Assembly (NCBI RefSeq): GCF_019511605.1
Contig: NZ_JAEUAV010000002.1
Coordinates: forward strand, 372,001 to 436,000
DNA length: 64,000 bases
Reading direction: 5' to 3'
From: Paraburkholderia phenoliruptrix
GTDB taxonomy: Bacteria; Pseudomonadota; Gammaproteobacteria; Burkholderiales; Burkholderiaceae
Below the pieces are notes generated by a model, which worked only from the letters and a program-made list of their open reading frames with translations, was not told the DNA's origin and did no database searches. The position numbers and the translations under genes are program-made. How positions within the stretch are numbered: the stretch's first letter is position 1; each line of letters opens with the position of its first letter. This document shows, in pieces, positions 9,227-18,273 of this stretch.

Positions 9227-11116
9227 TTAGCTCCAGACGTGCGCAGCGTAAATCGCGTGCAGGTCGCGCCGTACGGGATCGTGCAGCGCCTCCACCAGTT
9301 CCGCGCGGTGCGTGAGCACCGCACGCTGATTGATCGAGCCTTTGTCGGTGATCTCGCCGAGATCCAGCGAAGGTGCGACCTCGAGCAAACGCAAGCGCGC
9401 AATCAGCGTCGCGCCTCCCGTCGATTCGCGATTGAGCCGCTCGAGCAGTTCGGCAAAAAACGCGCGCACGGCAGGCGCATTCACGACTTCGGACACGCTC
9501 GCGGATGCGGGCAGTTGCGCAAGCCGCCGGCAGTCGTCCAGCCGTGGAAACACCAGCACGCCGACATCGTCGCGATTGAGCCCGGTGACCACTACGTCCT
9601 GCACATACGGCGCGCCAGCGGAGATGATTCGGGCACGCATCGGCCCCACGCTCACGAAGGTGCCTGAGCTCAGCTTGAAGTCTTCGGCAATGCGGCCGTC
9701 GAACATCAGACCCAGTTCGGGCTGCTGCGGGTCCACGAATTTCAGCGCGTCGCCGCTACAGTAATAGCCTTCTTCGTCGAACGATTGTGCGGACGTTGCA
9801 TGGTCCATGCGCCAGTAGCCGCGCATGACATGGGGGCCGCGATAGCGCGCCTCGAGCTTGCCTTGCACAGGCACGAGCTTCACTTCGCAACCCGGCGCCG
9901 GCACGCCCACGTAGCCCGCGCACAGGGCCGGCAGCGTCGTGAACAGACACGACGGGGCAGTCTCCGTCATGCCGAGGCCCGCCATGATGCGGATGCGCTC
10001 GCCACAATGGCGTTCGGTAACCTGCTGCAAGCGGTCCCACGCTGCCTGCGAGAGCCCTGCGCCAGCGAAGAAAAACACCTTTACGCGCGAGAAAAACGTC
10101 TCGCGCAATTGCGCGTCGGTTTCCAGTGCGCTCGTCAATTCTTCCCAGCCTTTCGGCACGTTGAAGTAAATGGTGGGTGCGATCTCGCGCAGATTGCGCA
10201 GCGTCTCCTCGAATTTGCCGGCCACGGGCTTGCCGTCGTCGATATAAAGCGTGCCGCCGTTGTAAAGCGCAATACCCGCGTTATGGCTGCCGCCGAACGT
10301 GTGATTCCACGGCAACCAGTCGACCAGAACGGGCGGCTCGTCGGCGAACTGCGGAAAAGTTTCGAGCAGCATCTGCTGGTTGCTGCACAGCATGCGATGT
10401 GTGGTGGGCACAGCCTTCGGCAAAGTCGTGGAGCCGGAGGTGAAGAGAAACTTGGCGATGCTGTCCGCGGCGATAGCCTCGTGCGCAGCATCCACTGTTA
10501 CAGGCGTGGTGTCGAGCAGCGCCGCGAGATCCGTCACCGCGCGCCCGCATGAGCCGGTGGCTGCCACGACCTCGACGTCGGCGGCAACGCTCGTGTCGAT
10601 GGCGCTCGCGAACGCGGCTGCATCCGTCGCGAACACGAGGCCGGGCGTGAGCAGTTCGAGTGCGTGGCGCAGTTTGCCGTAGTCGCTGGACACGAGCGAA
10701 TACGCCGGCGAAATGGGTGCATACGGCACACCAGCCCACATGGCGCCGAGCGCGATCATCATGTGTTCGAGATCGTTGCCGGAGAGAATCGCAACCGGCC
10801 GCTCAGCCGACAGCTTGCGATCGAGCAGCGCCTGGCCGATGGCCCGCGCGTGCTGCAGCATCTGCGCGTAGCTGATGCCGCGCCATGCGCCGTCGGCGCC
10901 GCGGCGCGCGACCAGCCAACGCTCGGGGTGCGCATGCGCGCCGCTCGCGAGCCGGTCGGTCAGGCGCTGTGGGTACGCGCCGGGTTCCGCCGCGGACTTC
11001 ATGTACCACACGTCGCCATGGCGACGCACGCGTGCAGGCGCCGCTCCTATCCGCACTTCGCGATAACGCACGGATGCCTCCTTGTCGACACGGGTTTGCG
11101 TCGGCTGCGAATTCAC
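9227..11116 (-). CDS. fcs: Feruloyl-CoA synthetase
   Basis: ATP-dependent ligase that forms feruloyl-CoA (also p-coumaroyl- and caffeoyl-CoA) from the free acid, the first step of CoA-dependent, non-beta-oxidative ferulate degradation. 629 residues of the AMP-forming acyl-CoA synthetase family. Seen: the P-loop-like FLFTSGSTTLPKAV, the adenylation motif GLGMTETAPSCLF, and the late DGRIAEDFKLSSGTFVSVGP and GEITDKGSINQRA stretches typical of the feruloyl-CoA synthetase group. The start is a GTG at 11116 with AAGGAG 8 to 9 bases upstream; the longer frame is rejected. It is the last gene of the ech-vdh-fcs operon, with 77 bases between vdh and fcs. Assignment rests on sequence character and on the hydratase-lyase beside it. 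Confidence 0.9.
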   Translation of the reverse strand: MNSQPTQTRVDKEASVRYREVRIGAAPARVRRHGDVWYMKSAAEPGAYPQRLTDRLASGAHAHPERWLVARRGADGAWRGISYAQMLQHARAIGQALLDRKLSAERPVAILSGNDLEHMMIALGAMWAGVPYAPISPAYSLVSSDYGKLRHALELLTPGLVFATDAAAFASAIDTSVAADVEVVAATGSCGRAVTDLAALLDTTPVTVDAAHEAIAADSIAKFLFTSGSTTLPKAVPTTHRMLCSNQQMLLETFPQFADEPPVLVDWLPWNHTFGGSHNAGIALYNGGTLYIDDGKPVAGKFEETLRNLREIAPTIYFNVPKGWEELTSALETDAQLRETFFSRVKVFFFAGAGLSQAAWDRLQQVTERHCGERIRIMAGLGMTETAPSCLFTTLPALCAGYVGVPAPGCEVKLVPVQGKLEARYRGPHVMRGYWRMDHATSAQSFDEEGYYCSGDALKFVDPQQPELGLMFDGRIAEDFKLSSGTFVSVGPMRARIISAGAPYVQDVVVTGLNRDDVGVLVFPRLDDCRRLAQLPASASVSEVVNAPAVRAFFAELLERLNRESTGGATLIARLRLLEVAPSLDLGEITDKGSINQRAVLTHRAELVEALHDPVRRDLHAIYAAHVWS

Positions 11117-11193
11117 TGATTGTCTCCTTGCTGCCACTCTCCGTCTGTCGCGAAGAATGCTGATTCGAATAATGCCGATGCACGGCGTGTATT

Positions 11194-12645
11194 TCAGACC
11201 GGATAGTGGCGCGGGCCTGTCTGAATCGTAATCCAGCGCAGGTCGGTAAACTCGGCAATCGACGCTTTGCTGCCGAAACGACCGTAGCCGCTGCCCTTCA
11301 CGCCGCCGAACGGCATCTGCGCTTCGTCGTGCACGGTCGGCCCGTTGATGTGGCAAATGCCTGACTCCACGCGTTTCGCCACGCTCATCGCTCGCGCAAT
11401 ATCGCGGCTGAATACGGCCGCCGACAAACCGAACTCGCTGTCGTTGGCCACCTGCACCGCTTCGTCGTCGCTATCCACGCGCAGCACGGTCACGACGGGT
11501 GCGAACGACTCTTCGGCATAGAGCTTCATGGCCGGACTGACCTGATCGACGATGGTGGGCTGCATGATCGCGCCATCGGGCACGCTGCCGCCGAGTATCG
11601 TCGCGCCATGCTGCCGCGCGTCGTCCACCAGCGCGGCGGCGCGCCGCGCAGCATCCACGCTGACCATCGCGCCGAGCACGGCACGCCCGGAGGTAGGTGC
11701 GTCGGCAACCAGTTGGCGGGCCTTGTCGGCCAGCTTGCCGACGAGCGCATCGGCCACGCTGCGATGCACGATCACGCGCTCGGTCGACATGCAGATTTGC
11801 CCTTGATTGAAGAACGCGCCGAACGCAATCGCGTCTACTGCCGCATCGAGGTCGGCGTCGTCGAGCACGAGCACCGGGGCCTTGCCGCCGAGTTCAAGCA
11901 ACGCGGGCTTCAGGTGCTTTGCCGCGTGCATCGCAATGATGCGGCCCACGTGGGTCGAGCCCGTGAAGTTCACGCGCCGCACGGCGGGATGCGCAATCAG
12001 ACGCTCGACAATGGCGGGGGCATCGTCAGGGGCATTCGTCACGACGTTGACGACGCCGTCGCCGAGTCCCGCTTCATGCAGCACGCTGCCGATCATTCTG
12101 TGCACGCCCGGACAGGCTTCCGACGCCTTCAGCACGACGGTGTTGCCGCACGCGAGCGGCATGGCGAGCGCGCGCGTGCCGAGAATCACCGGCGCATTCC
12201 ACGGCGCGATACCTAGCACCACGCCGCACGGCTGCCGCACCGCGAGCGCGAGATTGTCGGGCGTATCCGTGGGGATCACGCTGCCGTCTATTTGCGTGGT
12301 CATGGCTGCTGCTTCGCGCAGCATATTGGCCGCGAGATGAACGTTAAAGCCGTACCAGTTGGCCATGGCACCCGTTTCCGCCATGCCGCATTCGATGAAC
12401 GCGCCGGCTCGCGCGTCCATGATGTCGGCGGCTTTCAGCAGGCGCGCGCGGCGCTCGCTTGGCCGCAATGCGGACCACGCGGGGAAAGCCGCAGCGGCGG
12501 CCTGAACTGCGGCGTCCGCGTCGGCAAGCGTGGCGGCCGGCGCGCGGGAAGCCACCGCGCCGGTGACGGGGTTGATGCGCTCGAAGGTCGCGCCGTTCGA
12601 AGCCGGGCAGTCCTTGCCTGCGATCAACATGCTTACTTCGTTCAC
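11194..12645 (-). CDS. vdh: Vanillin (aromatic aldehyde) dehydrogenase
   Basis: NAD(P)-dependent aldehyde dehydrogenase that should oxidise vanillin (or 4-hydroxybenzaldehyde) released by the hydratase-lyase. 483 residues. Seen: oxyanion Asn150 in IAPWNAP, FTGSTHVGR, general base Glu251 in LLELGGKAP, nucleophile Cys285 in NQGQICMSTER, and the C-terminal PFGGVKGSGYGR. The sequence resembles the salicylaldehyde/vanillin dehydrogenase branch. The GTG at 12645 has AAGGAG 9 bases upstream; a Met 15 bases further in is too far from it. It lies between ech and fcs in one operon, which supports the vanillin substrate. Vanillate demethylase genes are not in this window. Confidence 0.92.
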   Translation of the reverse strand: MNEVSMLIAGKDCPASNGATFERINPVTGAVASRAPAATLADADAAVQAAAAAFPAWSALRPSERRARLLKAADIMDARAGAFIECGMAETGAMANWYGFNVHLAANMLREAAAMTTQIDGSVIPTDTPDNLALAVRQPCGVVLGIAPWNAPVILGTRALAMPLACGNTVVLKASEACPGVHRMIGSVLHEAGLGDGVVNVVTNAPDDAPAIVERLIAHPAVRRVNFTGSTHVGRIIAMHAAKHLKPALLELGGKAPVLVLDDADLDAAVDAIAFGAFFNQGQICMSTERVIVHRSVADALVGKLADKARQLVADAPTSGRAVLGAMVSVDAARRAAALVDDARQHGATILGGSVPDGAIMQPTIVDQVSPAMKLYAEESFAPVVTVLRVDSDDEAVQVANDSEFGLSAAVFSRDIARAMSVAKRVESGICHINGPTVHDEAQMPFGGVKGSGYGRFGSKASIAEFTDLRWITIQTGPRHYPV

Positions 12646-12720
12646 GATGGCTGTCTCCTTTGCTCGTTCGTCATGCTGCGCGCTGCAATCGCAAAGCACG
12701 CAGGCATCTTCATTCGTGCG

Positions 12721-13557
12721 TCATTCGCTGCGCTTGTACGCCTGCAGCCCCGGCTTGATCGATTTCTGATCGAGAAACTGCCGCAGTCCTTCTTCGCGGC
12801 CTTTTTCCGGATCGCGCAGTTGCGCCTGATCGAGCTTCGCGTACAGATAATCTTCGTTCTGCTCCCACGTCAGCTCGCGCGAGCGTTTGAAGCCATGCTT
12901 TGCGGCGCGCAGAACCACAGGGTTCTTTTCGAGCAGCTTCGCGGCCAATGCGACGGTCTCCGCGCGCAGTTGCTCGCGCGGCACGCTCTTGTTGACGAGC
13001 CCCATAGCCGCGGCCTGCGCGCCGTCGAAAGTGTCGCCGGTCATGATGTAGTAGAGCGCCTGCCGATGCCCGACGGTGTCCGCCATCGCCTTGCTTACCA
13101 GATTGCCCGGCGGAATGCCCCAGTTGATCTCGGACAGGCCGAACACGGCTTCGTCTGCTGCAATTGCCAGGTCGCAGGCAACGAGCGGCGAGAAACCCCC
13201 GCCGAAACACCAGCCGTTGACCATCGCGATGGTCGGCTTCGAGTACATGCGCAGCAGCTTCCATTGCCACTGGCAGGCGTCGCGGCGAATCTTTTCCTGC
13301 AGGATTTCCGGGCCCGCATCGACTTCACGGAAGTACTCCTTCAGGTCCATGCCCGCCGTCCACGCGTCGCCTGCGCCGGTCAGCACGAGCACTTTTGCAT
13401 CGGCGTCCAGCTCCAGCGTTTCCAGTACCTGCACCATTTCGCTGTTCAGCGTGGGGCTCATGGCATTGCGCTTCTCGGGACGATTGAACGTCACCCATGC
13501 GATGCCTTCCTGAACTTTCACGTCGACCGTTTTCCAGCGACCCTCGTAACTTGCCAT
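12721..13557 (-). CDS. ech: p-Hydroxycinnamoyl-CoA hydratase-lyase (feruloyl-CoA hydratase/aldolase)
   Basis: Enoyl-CoA hydratase (crotonase) family enzyme that hydrates feruloyl-CoA and cleaves it to vanillin and acetyl-CoA. 278 residues. Tyr75, Glu143 and Tyr239, the catalytic and substrate-binding residues known for the Pseudomonas enzyme, are all present at the same numbers. The oxyanion-hole segments AGMDLKEYF and GWCFGGGFSP are intact. The ATG at 13557 is chosen because it gives exactly the family length; an upstream in-frame extension is rejected. It is the first gene of the minus-strand ferulate operon and faces the shared promoter region with three palindromic operators. Confidence 0.96.
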   Translation of the reverse strand: MASYEGRWKTVDVKVQEGIAWVTFNRPEKRNAMSPTLNSEMVQVLETLELDADAKVLVLTGAGDAWTAGMDLKEYFREVDAGPEILQEKIRRDACQWQWKLLRMYSKPTIAMVNGWCFGGGFSPLVACDLAIAADEAVFGLSEINWGIPPGNLVSKAMADTVGHRQALYYIMTGDTFDGAQAAAMGLVNKSVPREQLRAETVALAAKLLEKNPVVLRAAKHGFKRSRELTWEQNEDYLYAKLDQAQLRDPEKGREEGLRQFLDQKSIKPGLQAYKRSE

Positions 13558-13681
13558 GTTTGTAGCTCCAGCGCATTTCGCGCGTATCAATGCCGGTGGT
13601 GATGTGCGAGCACCTGATTGCGTCCGTTTCGCTTCTGCGTTGCTTCTGCAGGCGTTTGTCTCGTGCCCGAAGCGCCGGGTC

Positions 13682-13700
13682 GTATCAGGTAACCTGATAC
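13682..13700. promoter_or_regulatory. Operator palindrome 1 of the ferulate region
   Basis: Perfect 19-base palindrome GTATCAGGTAACCTGATAC (9-bp arms around one base), with core TCAGG-TAA-CCTGA. It lies about 125 bases upstream of the ech start. This size and symmetry fit a dimeric MarR- or GntR-type repressor that responds to a hydroxycinnamoyl-CoA or acid; the protein is not identified here. Confidence 0.8.
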
Positions 13701-13816
13701 ATAGTCTAGTATCAAGCGGCCTGCGACACAATCGCTATGTGATCGGGGAAAACCCTTGCGCCCGAGCACCGCGCCGCTTACCTGGGGTATCCACCGAATG
13801 CGCTGCGCTTGTTTTG

Positions 13817-13829
13817 TCAGGGTGCCTGA
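13817..13829. promoter_or_regulatory. Operator palindrome 2 of the ferulate region
   Basis: Second copy of the core, TCAGG-GTG-CCTGA, centred 132 bases from copy 1 and directly followed by the AT-rich stretch ATATTTAATAT, which may be part of a promoter. Confidence 0.7.
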
Positions 13830-13897
13830 TATTTAATATGGCCGATCGCAGCGAGCTTTGCGCGTTCTCATGAACGCGCATTCATTTGCCTGTAATC

Positions 13898-13910
13898 TCA
13901 GGAAGCCTGA
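13898..13910. promoter_or_regulatory. Operator palindrome 3 of the ferulate region
   Basis: Third copy, TCAGG-AAG-CCTGA, centred 81 bases from copy 2. The flanks extend the symmetry imperfectly (GTAA left, ATAC right). It lies about 110 bases upstream of the transporter start and so probably serves the plus-strand arm. Confidence 0.7.
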
Positions 13911-14018
13911 TACAAAAAGACCCGGCAGCGGCAGCCGTCGACACAACAAGCAATCCACTTTGCATGGGGCCCGAATCACGCACGCACGCGCGTCGCTTCG
14001 GGCCGAAAGGAGACAGAC

Positions 14019-15260
14019 ATGAAATCCACCAGAGCAGCCTCGCCAAGAGACGGCATGACGCAATCCGCCGCGCGCACCGGCACTGTCATGACTTTGAGCC
14101 TTTGTTTCGCGGTTGCCCTTCTCGAGGGGCTCGATCTTCAGTCGGTGGGCGTTGCGGCGCCCCGCATGGCGCGTGAATTCGGCCTGAGCGTCGCGCAAAT
14201 GGGACTCGCGTTCAGTGCCGGCACCTTTGGACTATTGCCGGGCGCGATGCTGGGCGGACGGCTCGCGGATCGGATTGGCCGCAAACGCATTCTGATTCTA
14301 TGCGCGTGCCTGTTCGGCGTGCTTTCCATTGCGACCGCACTGGTCAGCAGCTTCGGCATGCTGGTGTTCGTGCGCGTATTGACCGGCATCGGCCTGGGCG
14401 GCGCGTTGCCGAACCTGATTGCGTTGTCGTCCGAAGCCGTGCCGCAAAAGTCGCGCAACACGGCCGTCAGCGTGATGTACTGCGGCATTCCGTTCGGTGG
14501 CGTGATTGCTTCTATGGTCGGCATAGCCAGTGCCGGCGATACCGAGTGGCGTCATATCTTTTACGTCGGCGGAGCCGGGCCGCTGCTTCTGGTGCCGCTG
14601 CTGCTCGCATTCCTGCCGGAATCCACGGCGTTCGAGCGGGCGTCGCACGGCATGAACGCGAAGCCCGCGCCGGTCGGCGAGGTGCTGTTCGGCGCAAACC
14701 GCGGGCTTTCGACGCTGCAAATATGGGTCAGCTACTTCTGCACGCTGATCGTCCTTTACTTCCTGCTCAACTGGTTGCCCTCGCTGATGGCGGCGCGTGG
14801 ACTCGCGCGAGCGGAAGTGGGCTACGTGCAGATCTTTTTCAACATCGGCGGCGGGCTCGGCGCGCTTTTCATCGGCATGTTGATGGATCGCCTGCGCGGC
14901 GGCGTGGTTGTGTCGGGCATGTACATCGGGATTATTGCGTCGCTCGCGGCGTTGTCGATTGCACCCGGCTTCGCGGCGCTGATGGTGTCCGCATTCTGCG
15001 CCGGAATGTTCGTGATCGGCGGGCAGTCGGTGCTGTATGCGCTTTCCGCCGCGTTCTATCCGACGGCGATGCGCGGCACTGGCGTGGGCGCCGCGGTGGC
15101 GGTGGGCCGCGTCGGTTCGGTGGTGGGGCCGCTCGCCGCGGGCCAACTGCTCGCGATGGGGCGCAGTTCGTCGACGGTGATCGGCGCAAGCATTCCCGTC
15201 ACGCTGATCGCCGCCGCGGCGGCGCTGCTGCTGATTCGCCGCCCGCGTGCGGCAGATTGA
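14019..15260 (+). CDS. MFS transporter, aromatic acid:H+ symporter type
   Basis: Inner-membrane major facilitator protein of 413 residues with about twelve hydrophobic helices. It resembles the aromatic acid:H+ symporter (AAHS) group that includes PcaK and MhpT-like carriers. Seen: LEGLDLQSVGVAAPRMA in helix 1 (the AAHS acidic residue region), the loop 2-3 signature GGRLADRIGRKR, and VLTGIGLGGALPNLIALSSEA. AAGGAG lies 6 bases before the ATG. As first gene of the plus-strand arm of the ferulate module, it most likely imports ferulate or related hydroxycinnamates. The substrate is inferred from context. Confidence 0.9.
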   Translation: MKSTRAASPRDGMTQSAARTGTVMTLSLCFAVALLEGLDLQSVGVAAPRMAREFGLSVAQMGLAFSAGTFGLLPGAMLGGRLADRIGRKRILILCACLFGVLSIATALVSSFGMLVFVRVLTGIGLGGALPNLIALSSEAVPQKSRNTAVSVMYCGIPFGGVIASMVGIASAGDTEWRHIFYVGGAGPLLLVPLLLAFLPESTAFERASHGMNAKPAPVGEVLFGANRGLSTLQIWVSYFCTLIVLYFLLNWLPSLMAARGLARAEVGYVQIFFNIGGGLGALFIGMLMDRLRGGVVVSGMYIGIIASLAALSIAPGFAALMVSAFCAGMFVIGGQSVLYALSAAFYPTAMRGTGVGAAVAVGRVGSVVGPLAAGQLLAMGRSSSTVIGASIPVTLIAAAAALLLIRRPRAAD

Positions 15261-15306
15261 TGAGCCATCCTGAGTAAAAACACAACAACGTTTGGAGACG
15301 ATCGCG

Positions 15307-16449
15307 ATGCAAACAGTCAAGACCCGGCTTCTGGTATCTGGCGCCCTTTGTGCGCTCAGCACGAGTGCGCTCGCGCAGTCGAGCGTCACGCTTTACGGCA
15401 TTATCGACACGGGTATCGAGTACGTGTCGCATGCGAATGCGGCAGGCGGCCACGTGTTCCGGATGCCCGCCGTGACGGGCGAATTGCCCTCGCGCTGGGG
15501 CCTGCGCGGTGTCGAAGATCTCGGCGGCGGCTATAGCGCCGTTTTCACCCTGGAAAGCGGCTTTAACGTTCGTGACGGCAGTTCGGGGCAGGGTGGACGC
15601 CTCTTTGGGCGCCAGGCTTTCGTCGGCGTGAAGGGGCCGTACGGCACGCTGGCATTCGGCCGCCAGTACACGATGACCTATCTGTCGCTGCAAGGCGCGG
15701 ACATCATCGGCCCGGACATCTATGGCATGGGTTCGCTCGACGCTTATGTGCCGAACGCGCGCGCCGACAACTCGATCACCTACATGGGTTCGTACAAGGG
15801 CTTCACGCTCGGAGCGGGCTATTCGTTCGGCCGCGATTCGGCGGGCACCGGCAATTCGCCCGGGCAGGGCACCTGCGCGGGTTCGGTGGCCGGGCATCCC
15901 ACGGAATGCCGCGACTGGTCGGTCATGCTCAAGTACGACGCCCCGAACTTCGGCATCGCGGCATCGTATGAGGAACAACGCGGCGGCGCGAGCGGGCAGG
16001 CAAACTTCTTCGACGGCGTCGCGCCCACGCCGCTTGGCAACGGCGCGGACAAGGACGCGCGCACGCATGTCAGCGCGTATGCGCAATACGCGGGCGTGAA
16101 GCTTGGCGCGGGCTGGCTGGGCCGCCGCGTGGTGACGGATTCCCCGGCGGTGCCGAACGTGCGCTCGGATCTTTTCTTCGTCGGCGCATCGTACTTCGTC
16201 ACGCCCGCGTTTCTGGTCGACGGAGAAGTGTTCCGCATCATCAACAGTGCACACGACTCGCGCGCGACGATGGGCACCTTGCGCACCACGTATCTGCTGA
16301 GCAAGCGCTCGTCCGTGTATGCGCAGGCAGCCTACCTCGCGAACAGCGCGAAAGCACGGTATTCGGTGAGCGGCGGCGGTGGCGGCACGACGCCCGCCGC
16401 GGGCATGGGGCAGACGGGCGTGATGGTCGGCATCAAGCACGCGTTCTAG
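15307..16449 (+). CDS. Gram-negative type outer-membrane porin
   Basis: General porin of 380 residues of the type common in Burkholderiaceae (Gram-negative porin, 16-strand barrel). Seen: a signal peptide TRLLVSGALCALSTSALAQ with AxA cleavage, SSVTLYGIIDTGIEYVSHA as the first strand, SRWGLRGVEDLGGGYSAVF, the GRQAFVGVKGPYGTLAFGRQ segment, and a C-terminal Phe (GIKHAF), the usual barrel-assembly signal. The ATG at 15307 has GGAG 9 bases upstream; a TTG 15 bases earlier is rejected. Between the carrier and the esterase, it probably passes the aromatic substrate or released product through the outer membrane. Confidence 0.93.
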   Translation: MQTVKTRLLVSGALCALSTSALAQSSVTLYGIIDTGIEYVSHANAAGGHVFRMPAVTGELPSRWGLRGVEDLGGGYSAVFTLESGFNVRDGSSGQGGRLFGRQAFVGVKGPYGTLAFGRQYTMTYLSLQGADIIGPDIYGMGSLDAYVPNARADNSITYMGSYKGFTLGAGYSFGRDSAGTGNSPGQGTCAGSVAGHPTECRDWSVMLKYDAPNFGIAASYEEQRGGASGQANFFDGVAPTPLGNGADKDARTHVSAYAQYAGVKLGAGWLGRRVVTDSPAVPNVRSDLFFVGASYFVTPAFLVDGEVFRIINSAHDSRATMGTLRTTYLLSKRSSVYAQAAYLANSAKARYSVSGGGGGTTPAAGMGQTGVMVGIKHAF

Positions 16450-16459
16450 GAGAAATCGA

Positions 16460-18169
16460 ATGAGAAAGTCTGTGATTGCGATGTGCGTGTCGGCCACGTT
16501 GAGCGCATGCGGGGGCTCTTCGGACAATTTGCAGGGCTTGCCGCGTCTGGGCGCCGCAACCCCGGCAACGCTGGTCGGCAATTGCGCGACGTTGGCAAGC
16601 AAACTGTCGTTCGCGAACACCACGTTCGATTCCGTGCAGGACGTGCCTGCCGGAACGCTCACCGTGGCGGGCAAACCGATTGCCGAACATTGTCTCGTGC
16701 GAGGTGAGATGAACCGGCGCGTGAGTGCCGTCGACGGAAAAACGTATGCGATAGGCTTCGAAATGCGCTTGCCGGTCGCGTGGAACGGGCGTTTCTTCTA
16801 TCAGGCCAATGGCGGGCTGGACGGCAACGTGGTGACGGCGACCGGCGAGATCGGCGGCGGCGGCCCGCTCAACAATGCGCTGAACATGGGCTTCGCGGTG
16901 ATCAGCTCCGATGCGGGGCACACGTCGTCGCAGAATCCGCTTTTCGGGCTCGATCCGCAGGCGCGTATCGACTACGGCTACAACGCGGTTGCCACCTTGA
17001 CGCCAATGGCCAAGCAGGCGATTCGCAGCGCGTATGGCAAGGCGCCGGATCGCAGCTACTTCGAGGGCTGCTCGAACGGCGGGCGTCATGCGATGGTGGC
17101 GGCGGCGAGGTCGTCGGCGGAATACGACGGCATCATTGCAGGCGATCCTGGCTTCCACTTGCCGAAGGCGGCCATTGGCGAGATGTGGGGCGCGCAGCAA
17201 TTCGCAAAGGTTGCGAGCGCAACTACTGCAAATGGCCTGCCCGACATCAAGACCGGCTTTACCGCAACGGAACGGCAACTGGTCGCCTCGCGCATTCTCG
17301 CGAAATGCGACGCGCTGGACGGCGTAGCGGACGGCATGGTGCAGGACATCAAGGCCTGCCAGGCCAATTTCAGCCTCGCCGCCGATGTACCCACCTGCGC
17401 GGGCAACGTGCGCGACGGCACGTGTCTGACCACGGCGCAGAAAGACGCCATCGGCAACGTGTTCTCCGGGGCGCGCAACAGCGCGGGCGCGGCGCTATAT
17501 GCAAGCTTCCCGTACGATGCGGGCGTGAGCGGAGCGGGCTGGGCGCAATGGAAGCAGAGCAACTCGATCACGCTCGACCCGGCGGCCGCTGCGTTCACCT
17601 TCACCACGCCGCCGCAGGACGCCTCGTTGCTGAGCCAGTTGTCGTCATACGCGCTGAATTTCAGCATGGATACGGACGCGCCGAAAATTTTCGCGACCAG
17701 CGGCGCATACGCGCAATCGTCATGGTCCTTCATGACGCCGCCGGACGAAACTAATCTGAGCGCACTCAAGCAACGCGGCGCGAAGCTCATGGTGTATCAC
17801 GGCACAAGCGACCCGGTGTTTTCGTCGAACGACACGACCGACTGGTACCAGCGCCTCAGCGCAGCCAATGGCGGCGACGCGAGCAATTTCGCTCGGCTTT
17901 ATACGGTTGCGGGCATGAACCACTGTTCGGGCGGTCCCGCTGCCGACCAGTTCGACATGCTCACGCCGATGGTCGCATGGGTGGAGCAGGGCAAGGCGCC
18001 CGAGAGTATCGTTGCGACCGCACGCGACGCGAGCAACGCGGTACCCAACAGCGAAGTGCCCGCGGACTGGGGCGCGGGCCGCACGCGGCCGCTGTGTCCT
18101 TATCCGAAAGTCGCGCGCTACAAGGGCGGCGACGTGAACTCCGCGGCGAGTTTTTCGTGCAGTAGCTGA
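16460..18169 (+). CDS. Tannase/feruloyl esterase family lipoprotein
   Basis: Predicted exported serine esterase of the tannase/feruloyl esterase family, 569 residues, that would release ferulate from plant cell-wall or tannin-like esters. Seen: a lipoprotein-type signal (LSAC, lipid Cys17), the nucleophile Ser205 in GCSNGGRH, a calcium-type loop CDALDGVADG, a late Asp in YHGTSDPVF and the His of NHCSGGP. The Cys204-Ser205 and His-Cys pairs are the family's CS-D-HC arrangement, where the two Cys form a disulfide. AGGAG precedes the ATG, only 10 bases after the porin stop. With the carrier, porin and catabolic operon it makes a complete ester-to-vanillate route. Exact esters are unknown. Confidence 0.92.
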   Translation: MRKSVIAMCVSATLSACGGSSDNLQGLPRLGAATPATLVGNCATLASKLSFANTTFDSVQDVPAGTLTVAGKPIAEHCLVRGEMNRRVSAVDGKTYAIGFEMRLPVAWNGRFFYQANGGLDGNVVTATGEIGGGGPLNNALNMGFAVISSDAGHTSSQNPLFGLDPQARIDYGYNAVATLTPMAKQAIRSAYGKAPDRSYFEGCSNGGRHAMVAAARSSAEYDGIIAGDPGFHLPKAAIGEMWGAQQFAKVASATTANGLPDIKTGFTATERQLVASRILAKCDALDGVADGMVQDIKACQANFSLAADVPTCAGNVRDGTCLTTAQKDAIGNVFSGARNSAGAALYASFPYDAGVSGAGWAQWKQSNSITLDPAAAAFTFTTPPQDASLLSQLSSYALNFSMDTDAPKIFATSGAYAQSSWSFMTPPDETNLSALKQRGAKLMVYHGTSDPVFSSNDTTDWYQRLSAANGGDASNFARLYTVAGMNHCSGGPAADQFDMLTPMVAWVEQGKAPESIVATARDASNAVPNSEVPADWGAGRTRPLCPYPKVARYKGGDVNSAASFSCSS

Positions 18170-18273
18170 TTGTCGAGCGCCGCGTCTCGCGTCGACTTCG
18201 CAAGGAGTCGGCACGAGGCGCAGCGGCGCGTCGACTTTTCGTCAACGTCTGCGGCAGCACCGCGACTGGTGCA

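Larger units (their letters stand above)
13558..14018. promoter_or_regulatory. Divergent ferulate promoter region
   Basis: 461 non-coding bases between ech (minus) and the transporter gene (plus), clearly more AT-rich than its neighbours. It contains three copies of the palindrome TCAGG-N3-CCTGA, listed separately. It must drive both arms of the ferulate module. No regulator gene lies inside or next to the module. Confidence 0.85.
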
